Positions 27,073 through 39,055 of a stretch of DNA of 64,000 nt are shown piece after piece. Positions within the stretch are counted from its first letter, which is position 1; each line of letters starts with the position of its first letter. A model generated the notes under the pieces. It saw nothing but the letters and a program-made list of their open reading frames with translations, was not told the origin of the DNA and ran no database searches. The DNA lies in contig NZ_FNNU01000001.1 in NCBI RefSeq assembly GCF_900106975.1, forward strand, positions 1 through 64,000. The letters are read 5' to 3'. The DNA is from Pseudomonas kuykendallii (GTDB lineage: Bacteria > Pseudomonadota > Gammaproteobacteria > Pseudomonadales > Pseudomonadaceae). The position numbers were made by a program, and so were the translations under genes.

Positions 27073-27960
27073 ATGAACAACTCTTCCTATATAGGCCGCT
27101 TCGCGCCGACGCCCAGTGGTCATCTGCATTTCGGTTCGCTGGTCGCTGCCCTCGCCTCCTGGCTCGACGCCCGCGCGCTCGGCGGACGCTGGCTGCTGCG
27201 CATGGAAGACCTCGACCCGCCCCGCGAAGTCCCTGGCGCCCAGGCCGGCATCCTGCAGACACTGGAGCGCTACGGCCTGCACTGGGACGGAGAGATCGTC
27301 CGCCAGAGCGAGCGTCACGCCGCCTACCTGCAGGTCGTCGAACGCCTGCAGCAGCAGGGCCTGGCCTACGCCTGCATCTGTTCGCGCAAGCAGCTCGAAG
27401 GCCAGGGCGGCGTCTATCCCGGCACCTGCCGCGACGCCCGACACGCCAGCGAGGACGCCGCGATCCGCCTGCGCGTGCCGCAGCTGGAGTACCGCTTCGT
27501 CGATCGCGTGCAGGGCGAGTTCAGCCAGCACCTGGGCCGCGACGTCGGCGATTTCGTCATCCGCCGGCGCGACGGGTTGTTCGCCTATCAACTGGCGGTG
27601 GTGCTCGATGACGCCTGGCAGGGTGTCACCGATATCGTCCGCGGTGCCGATCTGCTCGACTCGACGCCGCGCCAGCTCTACCTGCAGGAACTGCTGGGGC
27701 TGCCCCAGCCGCGTTACCTGCACGTGCCGCTGATCATCCAGCCGGACGGGCACAAGCTGGGCAAGTCGTACCGCTCGCCGCCGCTGGCCGCCGGTCAGGC
27801 ATCGCCATTGCTGTTGCGCGCGCTGCGGGCGCTCGGCCAATCCACGCCGGACGCCGCCGAGGGCGCCGCCCCCGAGGAGCTGCTCGCCTGGGCCGCACGG
27901 CACTGGGACGCCGGCCGCATTCCGCGCTGCCGCACCCTGGCCGAGGCACAGCTGCGCTAG
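27073..27960 (+). CDS. gluQ: Glutamyl-Q tRNA(Asp) synthetase
   Basis: Truncated GluRS-like enzyme (295 aa, lacking the anticodon-binding domain) that glutamylates queuosine in tRNA(Asp). HIGH-type motif PTPSGHLHFG (residues 13-22), a KLGKS motif in place of KMSKS, and a zinc-site region (CICSRKQLE ... YPGTCRD) are visible. It follows dksA, as in E. coli and other pseudomonads. Confidence 0.95.
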   Translation: MNNSSYIGRFAPTPSGHLHFGSLVAALASWLDARALGGRWLLRMEDLDPPREVPGAQAGILQTLERYGLHWDGEIVRQSERHAAYLQVVERLQQQGLAYACICSRKQLEGQGGVYPGTCRDARHASEDAAIRLRVPQLEYRFVDRVQGEFSQHLGRDVGDFVIRRRDGLFAYQLAVVLDDAWQGVTDIVRGADLLDSTPRQLYLQELLGLPQPRYLHVPLIIQPDGHKLGKSYRSPPLAAGQASPLLLRALRALGQSTPDAAEGAAPEELLAWAARHWDAGRIPRCRTLAEAQLR

Positions 27961-28042
27961 GCGCCGCCCCACGACCTTGCGCTTATAGCTTGCGGCGCGC
28001 CGCTTCCATTACCATCGCCCGACTTCCGAATCGAGACCGAGC

Positions 28043-28219
28043 ATGTACATCTACCGACTGGTCTTGCTCCTGGTGGTGGGGATCTACCTGTTTTCCCCGG
28101 CCATCATGGATTGGTGGATCGACCCCAACGGCGCCTGGTACCGGCCGTATCTGCTCTGGCTGATCCTCATCGTGGTCACCTTCATCCTGCAGAGCCAGCG
28201 AGACGCCGATGAGCTTTAG
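28043..28219 (+). CDS. cbrX: Small membrane protein CbrX upstream of cbrA
   Basis: A 58-residue frame of two hydrophobic segments (IYRLVLLLVVGIYLFSPAI and PYLLWLILIVVTFILQS) separated by a WWIDPNG turn. The stop lies 11 nt inside cbrA, so its translation is probably coupled to that of CbrA. A small protein of this size and position is described upstream of cbrA in pseudomonads as CbrX. ATG 28043. Confidence 0.82.
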   Translation: MYIYRLVLLLVVGIYLFSPAIMDWWIDPNGAWYRPYLLWLILIVVTFILQSQRDADEL

Positions 28220-31166
28220 CCTCAGCCAGCTGACGCTGGTCAGCGCCGTCTACCTGTTCGCCCTGTTCGGTGTCGCCTGGCTCAGCGAGCACGGCGTGGT
28301 GCCGAGGCGCCTGGTTCGCCACCCCCTGGTCTACACGCTGTCGCTGGGCGTCTACGCCAGCGCCTGGGCCTTCTACGGCACGGTCGGCCTGGCGTACCAG
28401 TACGGCTACGGCTTCCTCGCCAGTTACCTCGGCGTTTCCGGCGCCTTCCTGCTCGCGCCGGTGCTGCTCTATCCGATCCTGCGCATCACCCGCGCCTATC
28501 AACTGTCCTCGCTGGCCGACCTGTTCGCCTTCCGCTTCCGCAGCGGCTGGGCCGGGGCGCTGACCACGCTGTTCATGCTGATCGGCATCCTGCCGCTGCT
28601 GGCCCTGCAGATCCAGGCGGTGGCCGACTCCATTGGCATCCTCGCCGGCGAGGCGCAGCAGGCGAAGATGGCACTGGGCTACTGCCTGATGATCATCCTC
28701 TTCACCATTCTCTTCGGCGCCCGCCACATCGCCACCCGCGAGAAACACGAGGGGCTGGTCTTCGCCATCGCCTTCGAGTCGATGGTCAAGCTGATCGCCC
28801 TGGGCGGCATCGGCCTGTATTCGCTGTACGGCGTGTTCGGCGGCCCGCACCAGCTGGAGGTCTGGCTGCTGCAACACCAGACGGCGCTGACCACCCTGCA
28901 CACGCCGCTGCAGGAAGGGCCATGGCGCACGCTGCTGCTGGTGTTCTTCGCGTCGGCGATCGTCATGCCGCACATGTACCACATGACCTTCACCGAGAAC
29001 CTCAACCCGCGCGGGCTGGTGAGCGCCAGTTGGGGCCTGCCGCTGTTCCTGCTGCTGATGAGCCTGGCGGTGCCGCCGATTCTCTGGGGCGGCCTGAAGC
29101 TGGGCGCCACCACCAACCCGGAGTATTTCTCCCTTGGCCTGGGCCTCGCCGCCGGCAAGCCGGCGCTGGCGATGCTCGCCTACGTCGGCGGCCTGTCCGC
29201 CTCCAGCGGGCTGATCATCGTCTCGACGCTGGCGCTCTCGGGGATGGTCCTCAACCACCTGGTGCTGCCGGTCTACCAGCCGCCGGCCGAGGGCAACATC
29301 TACCGCTGGCTGAAATGGACCCGCCGCGGCCTGATCGCCGCGATCATCCTCGCCGGCTACGGCTTCTACCTGCTGCTGGGCGCGCAGCAGGACCTCTCCA
29401 ACCTGGGCATCGTGTCCTTCGTCGCCACCCTGCAGTTCCTCCCCGGCGTGCTCTCGGTGCTCTACTGGCCGACCGCCAACCGGCGCGGTTTCATCGCCGG
29501 TCTGCTGGCCGGCATCGCCGTGTGGACGGTGGGCATGCTGCTGCCGCTGGTCGGCGACATGGAAGGTTTCTACCTGCCCTTCTTCGACCTCATCTACGTG
29601 CTCGACGACACCAGCTGGCACCTGGCGGCGATCGCCTCGTTGGCCGCCAACGTGCTGGTGTTCACCCTGGTTTCGCTGTTCACCGAGGGCAGCGCCGAGG
29701 AGAAGAGCGCCGCCGAGGCCTGCGCGGTGGACAACGTGCGCCGCCCGCAGCGCCGCGAGTTGCTCGCCGCCTCGCCGCAGGAGTTCGCCGCCCAGCTGGC
29801 CAAGCCACTCGGCGGCAAGACCGCGCAGAAGGAGGTCGCCCAGGCCCTGCGCGACCTGCATCTGCCCTTCGACGAGCGCCGCCCCTATGCCTTGCGCCGC
29901 CTGCGCGACCGTATCGAGGCCAACCTGTCGGGGTTGATGGGGCCTAGCGTGGCGCAGGACCTGGTGGAAGGTTTCCTGCCCTACAAATCCGGCAGCGAGG
30001 GCTATGTCACCGAGGACATCCACTTCATCGAGAGCCGCCTGGAAGACTACCAGTCGCGCCTCACCGGCCTTGCCGCCGAACTCGACGCGCTGCGCCGCTA
30101 CCACCGGCAGACCCTGCAGGAACTGCCGATGGGCGTCTGCTCGCTGGCCAAGGACCATGAAATCCTCATGTGGAACCGTGCGATGGAGGAACTCACCGAG
30201 ATTCCCGCCCAGCGGGTGGTAGGCTCGCGCCTGTCGGCACTGGGCGAACCCTGGAAGAGCCTGCTGGAGAACTTCATCGCCGCCGACGACCAACATTTGC
30301 ACAAGCAGCACCTGGACCTCGCCGGGCACACGCGCTGGCTGAACCTGCACAAGGCGGCGATCGACGAGCCGCTGGCGCCAGGCAACAGCGGGCTGGTGCT
30401 GCTGGTCGAGGACCAGACAGAAACCCAGTCGCTGGAAGACAAGCTGGCGCATTCCGAACGCCTGGCCAGCATCGGTCGCCTCGCCGCCGGCGTCGCCCAC
30501 GAGATCGGCAACCCGATCACCGGCATCGCCTGCCTGGCGCAGAACCTGCGCGAAGAGCGCGAGGCCGACGAGGAACTCAGCGAAATCAGCAGCCAGATCG
30601 TCGAGCAGACCAAGCGGGTGTCACGCATCGTCCAGTCGCTGATGAGCTTCGCCCACGCCGGTAGCCGCCAGGTCGAAAGCGAATCGGTCTGCCTGGCGGA
30701 CATCGCCCAGGAAGCCATCGGCCTGCTGTCGCTGAACAAACGCAGCGTCGACGTGCAGTTCTACAACCTCTGCGACCCCGCGCACTGCGCCGAAGGCGAT
30801 TCGCAACGCCTGGCCCAGGTGCTGATCAACCTGCTGTCCAACGCCCGCGACGCCTCGCCGGAAGGCGGCGCGATCCGGGTACGCAGCGAGGCCAGCGAGC
30901 ACAGCGTCGAGCTAATCGTAGAGGACGAAGGCAGCGGAATTCCGAAGGAGATCGCCGACCGGCTGTTCGAGCCTTTCTTCACCACCAAGGACCCCGGCAA
31001 GGGGACCGGCCTGGGGCTCGCGCTGGTCTATTCGATCGTGAAAGAGCATTATGGCCAAATAACACTCGACAGCCCGGTCGACACCGAGCACCAGCGCGGC
31101 ACCCGTTTCAGGGTCCGTTTGCCGAGGTATGTCGAAGCGACGTCCGCAGTGATCCCCGGGAGCTGA
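28209..31166 (+). CDS. cbrA: Sensor histidine kinase CbrA (SLC5 transporter-like)
   Basis: A 985-residue kinase of the CbrA/CbrB system governing carbon/nitrogen balance and histidine use. Residues 1 to about 500 form an SLC5-type sodium/solute symporter module with around 13 membrane helices. A cytoplasmic STAC-like linker, a PAS domain ([27 protein letters not shown]), HisKA with phospho-acceptor His764 ([12 protein letters not shown]) and an HATPase domain ([21 protein letters not shown]) follow. The ATG overlaps the end of cbrX by 11 nt. Confidence 0.96.
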   Translation: MSFSLSQLTLVSAVYLFALFGVAWLSEHGVVPRRLVRHPLVYTLSLGVYASAWAFYGTVGLAYQYGYGFLASYLGVSGAFLLAPVLLYPILRITRAYQLSSLADLFAFRFRSGWAGALTTLFMLIGILPLLALQIQAVADSIGILAGEAQQAKMALGYCLMIILFTILFGARHIATREKHEGLVFAIAFESMVKLIALGGIGLYSLYGVFGGPHQLEVWLLQHQTALTTLHTPLQEGPWRTLLLVFFASAIVMPHMYHMTFTENLNPRGLVSASWGLPLFLLLMSLAVPPILWGGLKLGATTNPEYFSLGLGLAAGKPALAMLAYVGGLSASSGLIIVSTLALSGMVLNHLVLPVYQPPAEGNIYRWLKWTRRGLIAAIILAGYGFYLLLGAQQDLSNLGIVSFVATLQFLPGVLSVLYWPTANRRGFIAGLLAGIAVWTVGMLLPLVGDMEGFYLPFFDLIYVLDDTSWHLAAIASLAANVLVFTLVSLFTEGSAEEKSAAEACAVDNVRRPQRRELLAASPQEFAAQLAKPLGGKTAQKEVAQALRDLHLPFDERRPYALRRLRDRIEANLSGLMGPSVAQDLVEGFLPYKSGSEGYVTEDIHFIESRLEDYQSRLTGLAAELDALRRYHRQTLQELPMGVCSLAKDHEILMWNRAMEELTEIPAQRVVGSRLSALGEPWKSLLENFIAADDQHLHKQHLDLAGHTRWLNLHKAAIDEPLAPGNSGLVLLVEDQTETQSLEDKLAHSERLASIGRLAAGVAHEIGNPITGIACLAQNLREEREADEELSEISSQIVEQTKRVSRIVQSLMSFAHAGSRQVESESVCLADIAQEAIGLLSLNKRSVDVQFYNLCDPAHCAEGDSQRLAQVLINLLSNARDASPEGGAIRVRSEASEHSVELIVEDEGSGIPKEIADRLFEPFFTTKDPGKGTGLGLALVYSIVKEHYGQITLDSPVDTEHQRGTRFRVRLPRYVEATSAVIPGS

Positions 31167-31234
31167 AATGCAGGCTGCATGCCGCTTGGCGGCTATTTCC
31201 GCGCAGCCCCGAGACCGTCGAGAGAATTCTATTG

Positions 31235-32656
<1,422 letters not shown>

Positions 32657-32677
32657 CGTCTCGCGACACACACATCC

Positions 32678-32705
32678 TGTTACCGCACACGGATGCGACG
32701 TAACA
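32678..32705. promoter_or_regulatory. Putative CbrB-binding inverted repeat
   Basis: TGTTAC (32678-32683) and GTAACA (32700-32705) form an inverted repeat separated by 16 bp, about 100 bp upstream of the crcZ sigma54 promoter. Half-sites of this kind are known for CbrB. Further GTAAC half-sites lie at about 32653 and 32721. Confidence 0.6.
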
Positions 32706-32743
32706 AAGCCGGGTTCATCGGTAACGGGGACCCGGCTTTTTTT
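32705..32743 (+). terminator. Terminator of cbrB
   Basis: AAAGCCGGGT/ACCCGGCTTT 10-bp stem with a 15-nt loop and a run of T (32737-32743). Confidence 0.85.
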
Positions 32744-32800
32744 CGCTCCCGCCGCCACCCATAAAAATCAAATCATTGATTTATAAGGGATTTTAAAAAC

Positions 32801-32816
32801 TGGCACAGCTTCTGCT
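32801..32816 (+). promoter_or_regulatory. Sigma54 (-24/-12) promoter of crcZ
   Basis: TGGCAC-AGCTTC-TGCT places GG (32802-32803) and GC (32814-32815) exactly 12 bp apart as required for RpoN. Initiation is predicted about 12 nt downstream, at GCACAACAACAATAAC. Confidence 0.82.
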
Positions 32817-32825
32817 TTATCTATT

Positions 32826-33200
32826 GCACAACAACAATAACAAACGCTGAACCCCACAATAAAAACAAGACGTATCGACTCCAGCACAATAAAAACAACA
32901 CGGCGGAGGCGCAGCTAACTGATTCTTTTGGAGAGGAATTGCTTTTGGGGCTTGCCCCACAGCCAGGACAAGAACAATAAAACTGCCTAGAGGCAGCGTC
33001 GGACTGGTTGGATCGCAAGGTCATGGCAGCGTCAGCGTCCAAAGTAATCCGTTTGCTATTAGCTCCCAGAGTGGGAGTCCGTCCTCAGGCCCCTGGCCTC
33101 GAGGAACGGGTCGGACAACAAAAATAACAAGCCGACATAATAATAAAAACAAAGAAAGCATTACTTAGGGGGAGCTTCGGCTCCCCCAGTAGCTTTACCC
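32826..33200 (+). ncRNA. crcZ: CrcZ small RNA (Hfq/Crc antagonist)
   Basis: Predicted from the sigma54 start to just past a GGGGGAGC/GCTCCCCC hairpin (33168-33187). Between them lie about six CA-rich A-x-x motifs of the kind bound by Hfq with Crc (ACAACAATAACAA near 32828, ACAATAAAAACAA near 32858 and 32885, ACAATAAAA near 32973, ACAAAAATAACAA near 33117, ATAATAAAAACAA near 33139). Position between cbrB and pcnB matches P. aeruginosa crcZ. The RNA sequesters Hfq/Crc and lifts catabolite repression. The 3' end is approximate because the T-run after the hairpin is weak. Confidence 0.88.
33168..33187 (+). terminator. 3' hairpin of CrcZ
   Basis: A perfect 8-bp stem GGGGGAGC/GCTCCCCC closed by TTCG. 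It is followed by a mixed rather than pure T tract, so it could be a terminator or a stabilising 3' stem. Confidence 0.65.
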
Positions 33201-33218
33201 CCCCCGCAAGATCCGTCG

Positions 33219-33247
33219 TTCACCATCCCCCCTCGTAATGTTAGAAT
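33219..33247 (+). promoter_or_regulatory. Putative pcnB promoter
   Basis: TTCACC (33219-33224), 17-bp spacer, TAGAAT (33242-33247), about 60 bp before the pcnB ATG. Confidence 0.45.
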
Positions 33248-33308
33248 CCGCGAAAATCAAGCGGTCATTCTCAATCCTGGCCGATCATCCCGCCAAACAG
33301 TGCCATCC

Positions 33309-34709
33309 ATGCTGAAGAAGCTGTTCCAGTCGTTCCGCTCACCCCTGCGCCGTGCCCAGCACCCGCGTAGCACCCCCGAGGTGCTGAGTAGTCGCCAGCA
33401 TTCCCTGACCCATTCCCAGATCAGCCGTCACGCCGTGAGTGTCGTAGAGCGCCTGCAGAAGGCCGGCTACGAAGCCTACGTGGTCGGCGGTTGCGTGCGC
33501 GACCTGCTGCTCAACTACACGCCCAAGGATTTCGACGTCGCCACCAGCGCCACGCCCGAGCAGGTCCGCGCCGAGTTCCGCAACGCGCGGGTGATCGGCC
33601 GCCGTTTCAAGCTGGTCCACGTGCATTTCGGCCGCGAGATCATCGAGGTCGCGACCTTCCGCGCCAACCACCCGCAAGGCGATGACGAGGAGGACAGCAA
33701 CCAGTCCTCGCGCAACGAGAGCGGGCGAATCCTGCGCGACAACGTTTACGGCACGCTGGAGGACGACGCGCAGCGCCGCGACTTCACCATCAACGCGCTT
33801 TACTACGATCCCAGCACCGAGCGCATCCTCGACTACGCGCGCGGCGTGAAGGACATCGACAATCACCTGATCCGCCTGATCGGCGTGCCGGAGCAACGCT
33901 ACCAGGAAGACCCGGTGCGCATGCTGCGGGCGATCCGCTTCGCCGCCAAGCTCGACTTCGACATCGAGAAGCACAGCGCCGAGCCGATCCGCCGACTGGC
34001 TCCGATGCTGCGCGAAATCCCCTCGGCGCGGCTGTTCGACGAAGTGCTCAAGCTGTTCCTCTCCGGCGTGGCCGAGGAGACCTTCGAGCTGCTGCTCGAG
34101 TACGACCTCTACGCGCCGCTGTTCCCGGCCAGCGCGAAGGCGCTCGAGCAGCGCCCGGAGTACGCGGGCTCGCTGATTCGCCAGGCCCTGGCGAACACCG
34201 ACGAACGCGTCCACCTGGGCAAACCGGTGACGCCGGCATTCCTCTTCGCCGCCTTGCTGTGGCCTGCCCTGCCGGCCCGCGTGCTGCAACTCCAGGATCG
34301 CGGCCTGCCGCCGATCGCGGCAATGCAGGAAGCCGCGCACACGCTGATCGTCGAACAGTGCCAGCGCACCGCAGTGCCCAAGCGCTTCACCATCCCGATT
34401 CGCGAAATCTGGGACATGCAGGAGCGCCTGCCCCGTCGCCACGGCAAGCGCGCCGACCTGTTGCTGGAAAATCCCCGCTTCCGCGCGGGCTACGACTTCC
34501 TCCTGCTGCGCGAAAGCGCCGGCGAGGAAACCGACGGCCTGGGCGACTGGTGGACCGACTACCAGGAAGCCAGCGACAGCGAACGGCGCGCCATGATCCG
34601 GGACCTCAGCGGCAAGGACGATGCCGGCGGTGCGCCACGCAAGCGTCGCCGTGGCGGCAATCGCCGCCGCCGTGGCCCGCAGGATGGCGCGCCGAGCTCG
34701 GCCGACTGA
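33309..34709 (+). CDS. pcnB: Poly(A) polymerase I
   Basis: Adds poly(A) to RNA 3' ends, promoting decay by PNPase. The nucleotidyltransferase core has VVGGCVRDLLLNYTPKDFDVATSA (GG and DxD), an RRDFTINALYYDP motif and the RNA-binding RYQEDPVRMLRAIRFAAKL. A basic C-terminal tail (RKRRRGGNRRRRG) is typical of gammaproteobacterial PcnB. ATG at 33309 (MLKKLFQSFRSP) preferred over the GTG at 33300. Followed 3 nt later by folK. Confidence 0.94.
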   Translation: MLKKLFQSFRSPLRRAQHPRSTPEVLSSRQHSLTHSQISRHAVSVVERLQKAGYEAYVVGGCVRDLLLNYTPKDFDVATSATPEQVRAEFRNARVIGRRFKLVHVHFGREIIEVATFRANHPQGDDEEDSNQSSRNESGRILRDNVYGTLEDDAQRRDFTINALYYDPSTERILDYARGVKDIDNHLIRLIGVPEQRYQEDPVRMLRAIRFAAKLDFDIEKHSAEPIRRLAPMLREIPSARLFDEVLKLFLSGVAEETFELLLEYDLYAPLFPASAKALEQRPEYAGSLIRQALANTDERVHLGKPVTPAFLFAALLWPALPARVLQLQDRGLPPIAAMQEAAHTLIVEQCQRTAVPKRFTIPIREIWDMQERLPRRHGKRADLLLENPRFRAGYDFLLLRESAGEETDGLGDWWTDYQEASDSERRAMIRDLSGKDDAGGAPRKRRRGGNRRRRGPQDGAPSSAD

Positions 34710-34712
34710 TCC

Positions 34713-35204
34713 GTGGAACGGGTCTACCTCGGCCTGGGCAGCAACCTCGCCGAGCCACTCGCCCAACTCGCCGCAGCGCTGCAAGCCATCGGCGAGTTGC
34801 CGCAATCGCGGCTCGTCGCCGTCTCTTCCTTCTATTCCAGCGATCCGCTCGGCCCGCCGGACCAGCCGCGCTACCTCAACGCCGTCGCCGCGCTCAATAC
34901 CACGCTGGCGCCCCTCGCATTGCTCGACGCGCTGCAGGCCATCGAGCAGGAGCAGGGGCGCCAGCGCAAGGCCGAACGCTGGGGCCCGCGCACCCTCGAC
35001 CTGGACATCCTGGCGTTCGGCGACCGGCTGATCGACGAGCCCCGGCTGCGCGTGCCGCACTACCATATGCACGCGCGGGCGTTCGTCCTCTATCCGCTGG
35101 CGGAAATCGCCCCGGGGCTGCGCCTGGCCGATGGCCGGACGCTCGACGAGCTGCTCGCCGCCTGCCCGTTCAGCGGCCTCGAGCGACTGCCGGTAACGCC
35201 GTAA
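34713..35204 (+). CDS. folK: 2-amino-4-hydroxy-6-hydroxymethyldihydropteridine pyrophosphokinase
   Basis: HPPK, the folate-pathway pyrophosphokinase acting just before FolP (encoded at 60589). The 163-residue protein begins MERVYLGLGSNL and has the signature GPRTLDLDILAFGD with metal-binding aspartates. The GTG start is 3 nt after the pcnB stop; the two are a common operon. Confidence 0.94.
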   Translation: MERVYLGLGSNLAEPLAQLAAALQAIGELPQSRLVAVSSFYSSDPLGPPDQPRYLNAVAALNTTLAPLALLDALQAIEQEQGRQRKAERWGPRTLDLDILAFGDRLIDEPRLRVPHYHMHARAFVLYPLAEIAPGLRLADGRTLDELLAACPFSGLERLPVTP

Positions 35205-35399
35205 CACGGCGGTAACACCGCCTAATTGACTTCATGCCCCCCCATCGGGACTATAGGCGTCCCGTTGCCCAGAGCCGGTGCCAAAAACCGGTGCGATCAG
35301 GACGGGTGAAGTGTCGTGCGAGCAATCCCCGCGGGCTTCCAGGCCGCCAAAACCGCCTCGTGCAGTACCATCACACCGCCTGCGAAGAGGACCTTTTCC

Positions 35400-36200
35400 A
35401 TGCCTGAAACAACCCTGACGTCCCTGCAACAACTCAAGCTGCAGGGCGAGAAGATCGCCATGCTGACCTGTTACGACGCCACCTTCGCCGACGCCTGCTG
35501 CGCCGCTGGCGTCGAGATGCTGCTGATTGGCGACTCCCTGGGCATGGTCCTGCAGGGCCACGACAGCACGCTGCCGGTCAGCGTCGAGGACATGGTCTAT
35601 CACACGGCCTGCGTGAAGCGCGGCAACAAGGGCGCGATGATCGTCGCCGACCTGCCGTTCATGGCCAACGCCACGCTCGAGCAGACGCTGAACAATTCCG
35701 CGCGGCTGATGAAGGCCGGCGCACACATGGTCAAGGTGGAAGGCGCCGCCTGGCTGGCCGAGTCGATCCGGCTGCTCGCCGAGCGCGGCATTCCGGTCTG
35801 TGCGCACCTGGGCCTGACCCCGCAGGCGGTGAACATCCTCGGCGGCTACAAGGTGCAGGGCCGCGGCGACGCCCAGGCGCGTCAGCTGCGCGCCGACGCC
35901 GTGGCGCTGGAACAGGCCGGCGTGGCGATGCTGCTGCTCGAATGCGTACCCAGCGAGCTGGCCGCGGAGATCACCCAGGCGGTGAAGATTCCGGTGATCG
36001 GCATCGGGGCCGGCAGCGATACCGACGGCCAGGTGCTGGTGTTGCACGACATGCTCGGGCTGTCCCTCTCCGGCCGCATGCCGAAGTTCGTGAAGAACTT
36101 CATGGAAGGCCAGAGCAGCATCCAGGGCGCCCTCGCCGCCTACGTGCGCGAGGTGAAGGCCGTCAGCTTCCCCGCCGCCGAACACGGGTTCTCCGCATGA
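35400..36200 (+). CDS. panB: 3-methyl-2-oxobutanoate hydroxymethyltransferase
   Basis: First committed step of pantothenate synthesis, transferring hydroxymethyl from methylene-THF to ketoisovalerate. 266 residues; characteristic [20 protein letters not shown] near residue 41, VKVEGA and [20 protein letters not shown]. The ATG at 35400 ([12 protein letters not shown]) is preferred; the upstream 28 codons of open frame lack family similarity. Overlaps panC by 4 nt. Confidence 0.95.
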   Translation: MPETTLTSLQQLKLQGEKIAMLTCYDATFADACCAAGVEMLLIGDSLGMVLQGHDSTLPVSVEDMVYHTACVKRGNKGAMIVADLPFMANATLEQTLNNSARLMKAGAHMVKVEGAAWLAESIRLLAERGIPVCAHLGLTPQAVNILGGYKVQGRGDAQARQLRADAVALEQAGVAMLLLECVPSELAAEITQAVKIPVIGIGAGSDTDGQVLVLHDMLGLSLSGRMPKFVKNFMEGQSSIQGALAAYVREVKAVSFPAAEHGFSA

Positions 36201-37057
36201 TCACCGTGCATACCGTCGCCGAACTGCGCGCCGCCGTGCTGCACGCGCGCCGCGCAGGCAAACGCATCGGCCTGGTGCCGACCATGGGCAACCTGCACGC
36301 CGGCCACGCGGCGCTGGTCGAACGGATCGCCGAGCACGCCGACTTCGTGGTCGCCAGCATCTTCGTCAATCCGCTGCAGTTCGGCCCGCGCGAAGACCTC
36401 GCGACCTACCCGCGCACGCTCCCGGCCGATCAGGAAAAGCTCCTCGCCGCAGGCTGCGACCTCTTGTTCGCGCCCAGCGTCGAGCAGATGTACCCCAATG
36501 GCGCCGACGGCCAGACCCGGGTCAGCGTGCCCGAAGTGTCCGAAGGCCTGTGCGGCGCCAGCCGTCCGGGCCACTTCGAAGGCGTGGCGACGGTGGTCAA
36601 CAAGCTGTTCAACATGGTCCAGCCGGATGTCGCGGTGTTCGGCCAGAAGGATTTCCAGCAACTGGCGGTGATCCGCAAGATGGTCGCCGACCTCAACCTG
36701 CCGATCGAGATCATCGGTGCGCCGACCGTGCGCGCCAGCGACGGGCTGGCGCTGTCCTCGCGCAACGGCTACCTCGACGAACGGCAGCGCGCCACCGCGC
36801 CGGCCCTGTATCGCAGCATGACGCGCCTGGCCGACGGCCTGCGCGCCGGCAACACCGACCGCGCCGCGCTGCTCGAGCAGGCACGCACCGAGCAGGAAGC
36901 GTCCGGCCTGCGCGTCGACTACCTGGAAATCCGCGAAGCCGCCCACCTGCGCGCAGCGCGTCCGGAAGACCGTAAACTGGTGATTCTGGCCGCCGCGTAC
37001 CTCGGTAGCACGCGCCTGATCGACAACCTGACCGTCGAGCTGCCGCCGACCGGCTGA
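36197..37057 (+). CDS. panC: Pantothenate synthetase
   Basis: ATP-dependent ligation of pantoate and beta-alanine. A 286-residue protein with HIGH-type motif [45 protein letters not shown] and the KMSKS-like [12 protein letters not shown] overlap with panB. No panD (aspartate decarboxylase) follows; a terminator and then pgi come next. Confidence 0.95.
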   Translation: MITVHTVAELRAAVLHARRAGKRIGLVPTMGNLHAGHAALVERIAEHADFVVASIFVNPLQFGPREDLATYPRTLPADQEKLLAAGCDLLFAPSVEQMYPNGADGQTRVSVPEVSEGLCGASRPGHFEGVATVVNKLFNMVQPDVAVFGQKDFQQLAVIRKMVADLNLPIEIIGAPTVRASDGLALSSRNGYLDERQRATAPALYRSMTRLADGLRAGNTDRAALLEQARTEQEASGLRVDYLEIREAAHLRAARPEDRKLVILAAAYLGSTRLIDNLTVELPPTG

Positions 37058-37107
37058 GCGTCGCGGGGATGCCGCCAGGCCTCCGGGCAGAGCGGCGCGC
37101 TAGATTC

Positions 37108-37138
37108 GAAAAGCCCCGGAACACTGCGGGCTTTTCCT
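37108..37138 (+). terminator. Terminator after panC
   Basis: GAAAAGCCC/GGGCTTTTC 9-bp stem (37108-37116 and 37128-37136) followed by CTG. Confidence 0.7.
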
Positions 37139-37228
37139 GTTCCAAGCAGTTCAGCGGTATAGGACATGCGCCCGGTCGACGCGACCGCGGTGCCTGAACA
37201 AGGCTCAAGCTAAGGAAGCCGGACATTC

Positions 37229-38893
37229 ATGGCGTACTACCAGAATCCCCTCGACGTAACTTCCCTCCCCTCCTGGAAAGCCCTCACCGATCACCGGCTG
37301 GACCTGCAGAACTTCAGCATGCGCGAGGCCTTCGCCTCGGACCCGCAACGCTTCAGCGACTTCTCCCTGAGCGCCTGCGGCCTGTTCCTCGACTACTCGA
37401 AGAACCTGATCACCCACGAGACCCGCGATCTGCTGGTGAGCCTGGCGCGCGAGGCCGGCGTCGAGCAGGCGCTGCACGCGATGTTCGAGGGCCAGCCGAT
37501 CAATGCCTCGGAAAAGCGCCCGGTGCTGCACACCGCCCTGCGCCGTCCGGTGGGCGAATGCATCATGGTCGACGGCCGCAACATCATCCCCGACGTGCAC
37601 CAGGTGCTGAACCAGATGACCGACGTGGTCGGCCGCATCCACACCAACCAGTGGCGCGGCTACAACGACAAGACCATCACCGACGTGGTCAACATCGGCA
37701 TCGGCGGCTCCTTCCTCGGCCCTCAGCTGGTTTCCGAGGCGCTGCTGCCGTTCACCCAGAACGGCGTGCGCTGCCACTACCTGGCCAACATCGACGGGAG
37801 CGAATTCCGCGAGGTGATGGCCAAGCTGAACGTCGAGACCACGCTGTTCATCATTTCCAGCAAGACCTTCAGCACCCTGGAAACCCTGAAGAACGCCCAG
37901 GCCGCACGGGCCTGGTACCTGGCCCGTGGCGGCACCCAGGAGAAGCTCTACCGGCACTTCATCGCGGTCACCAGCAACAAGCCGGCCGCCGTGGCGTTCG
38001 GCATCCTCGAGAAGAACGTGTTCCCGATGTGGGACTGGGTCGGCGGGCGCTACTCGCTGTGGTCGGCCATCGGTCTGCCGATCGCGCTGGCGGTGGGCAT
38101 GTCCAACTTCAAGGAGCTGCTCTCCGGCGCCTACACCATGGATACGCACTTCCGCACCGCGCCGTTCGAGAAGAACATGCCGGTGCTGCTGGCCATGCTG
38201 GGGGTCTGGTATAGCAATTTCTGGGATGCCCAGAGCCACGCCTTCCTGCCGTACGACCACTACCTGCGCAACTTCGTCAAACACCTGCAGCAGCTGGACA
38301 TGGAGTCCAACGGCAAGAGCGTGCGCCAGGACGGCTCGCCGGTGTCATGCGATACCGGGCCGATCATCTGGGGCGGCGTCGGCTGCAACGGCCAGCACGC
38401 CTATCACCAGTTGCTGCACCAGGGCACGCCGCTGATCCCGTCGGACTTCATCGTGCCGGTCGTCAGCTTCAACCCGGTCGCCGACCACCACCAGTGGCTG
38501 TATGCCAACTGCCTGTCGCAGAGCCAGGCGCTGATGCGCGGCAAGACCCGCGCCGAGGCCGAGGCCGAATTGCGCGAGAAGGGCCTGGACGACGCCGAGG
38601 TGCAGCGCCTGGCGCCGCACAAGGTGATTCCCGGCAACCGCCCGAGCAACACCCTCGTGCTGGAACGCATCAGCCCGCGTCGCCTCGGCGCGCTGATCGC
38701 GCTGTACGAGCACAAGGTGTTCGTCCAGGGCGTGATCTGGGGGATCAACTCCTTCGACCAGTGGGGCGTCGAGCTGGGCAAGGAACTCGGCAAGTCGGTC
38801 TACCAGAAGCTCACCGCCTACGAGGCGGACGCCGCCGAGGACGCTTCCACCCAGGGCCTGATCGACTACTTCCGCGGCCGTCACCGCGGCTGA
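37229..38893 (+). CDS. pgi: Glucose-6-phosphate isomerase
   Basis: Interconverts glucose-6-phosphate and fructose-6-phosphate. 554 residues, with the family signatures [46 protein letters not shown] and the C-terminal [17 protein letters not shown]. Own transcription unit after the panC terminator. Confidence 0.96.
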   Translation: MAYYQNPLDVTSLPSWKALTDHRLDLQNFSMREAFASDPQRFSDFSLSACGLFLDYSKNLITHETRDLLVSLAREAGVEQALHAMFEGQPINASEKRPVLHTALRRPVGECIMVDGRNIIPDVHQVLNQMTDVVGRIHTNQWRGYNDKTITDVVNIGIGGSFLGPQLVSEALLPFTQNGVRCHYLANIDGSEFREVMAKLNVETTLFIISSKTFSTLETLKNAQAARAWYLARGGTQEKLYRHFIAVTSNKPAAVAFGILEKNVFPMWDWVGGRYSLWSAIGLPIALAVGMSNFKELLSGAYTMDTHFRTAPFEKNMPVLLAMLGVWYSNFWDAQSHAFLPYDHYLRNFVKHLQQLDMESNGKSVRQDGSPVSCDTGPIIWGGVGCNGQHAYHQLLHQGTPLIPSDFIVPVVSFNPVADHHQWLYANCLSQSQALMRGKTRAEAEAELREKGLDDAEVQRLAPHKVIPGNRPSNTLVLERISPRRLGALIALYEHKVFVQGVIWGINSFDQWGVELGKELGKSVYQKLTAYEADAAEDASTQGLIDYFRGRHRG

Positions 38894-39055
38894 TCGCCCT
38901 TCGCGCCGTGCGGCGACCCCTCGTCGCGCGGCCGCTCCCGCCGAAACATTCCTACAACTAAAGACAGCCGTCGCCCGGCCATCGGTACTTGAATGCGCCG
39001 GCGGCGCGGGTGCACCCTACGAACACAGCGGATACAAAAACAAAGGAACCCGCCC

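Noticed and set aside
28182-30500. 772-codon minus-strand frame opposite cbrA
   Set aside because: Gln/Arg/His-rich translation, antisense to an unambiguous sensor kinase.
32820-33160. A-rich repeated motifs as a CRISPR-like array
   Set aside because: Units are short, irregularly spaced AAnAAnAA motifs within CrcZ, not direct repeats with uniform spacers.
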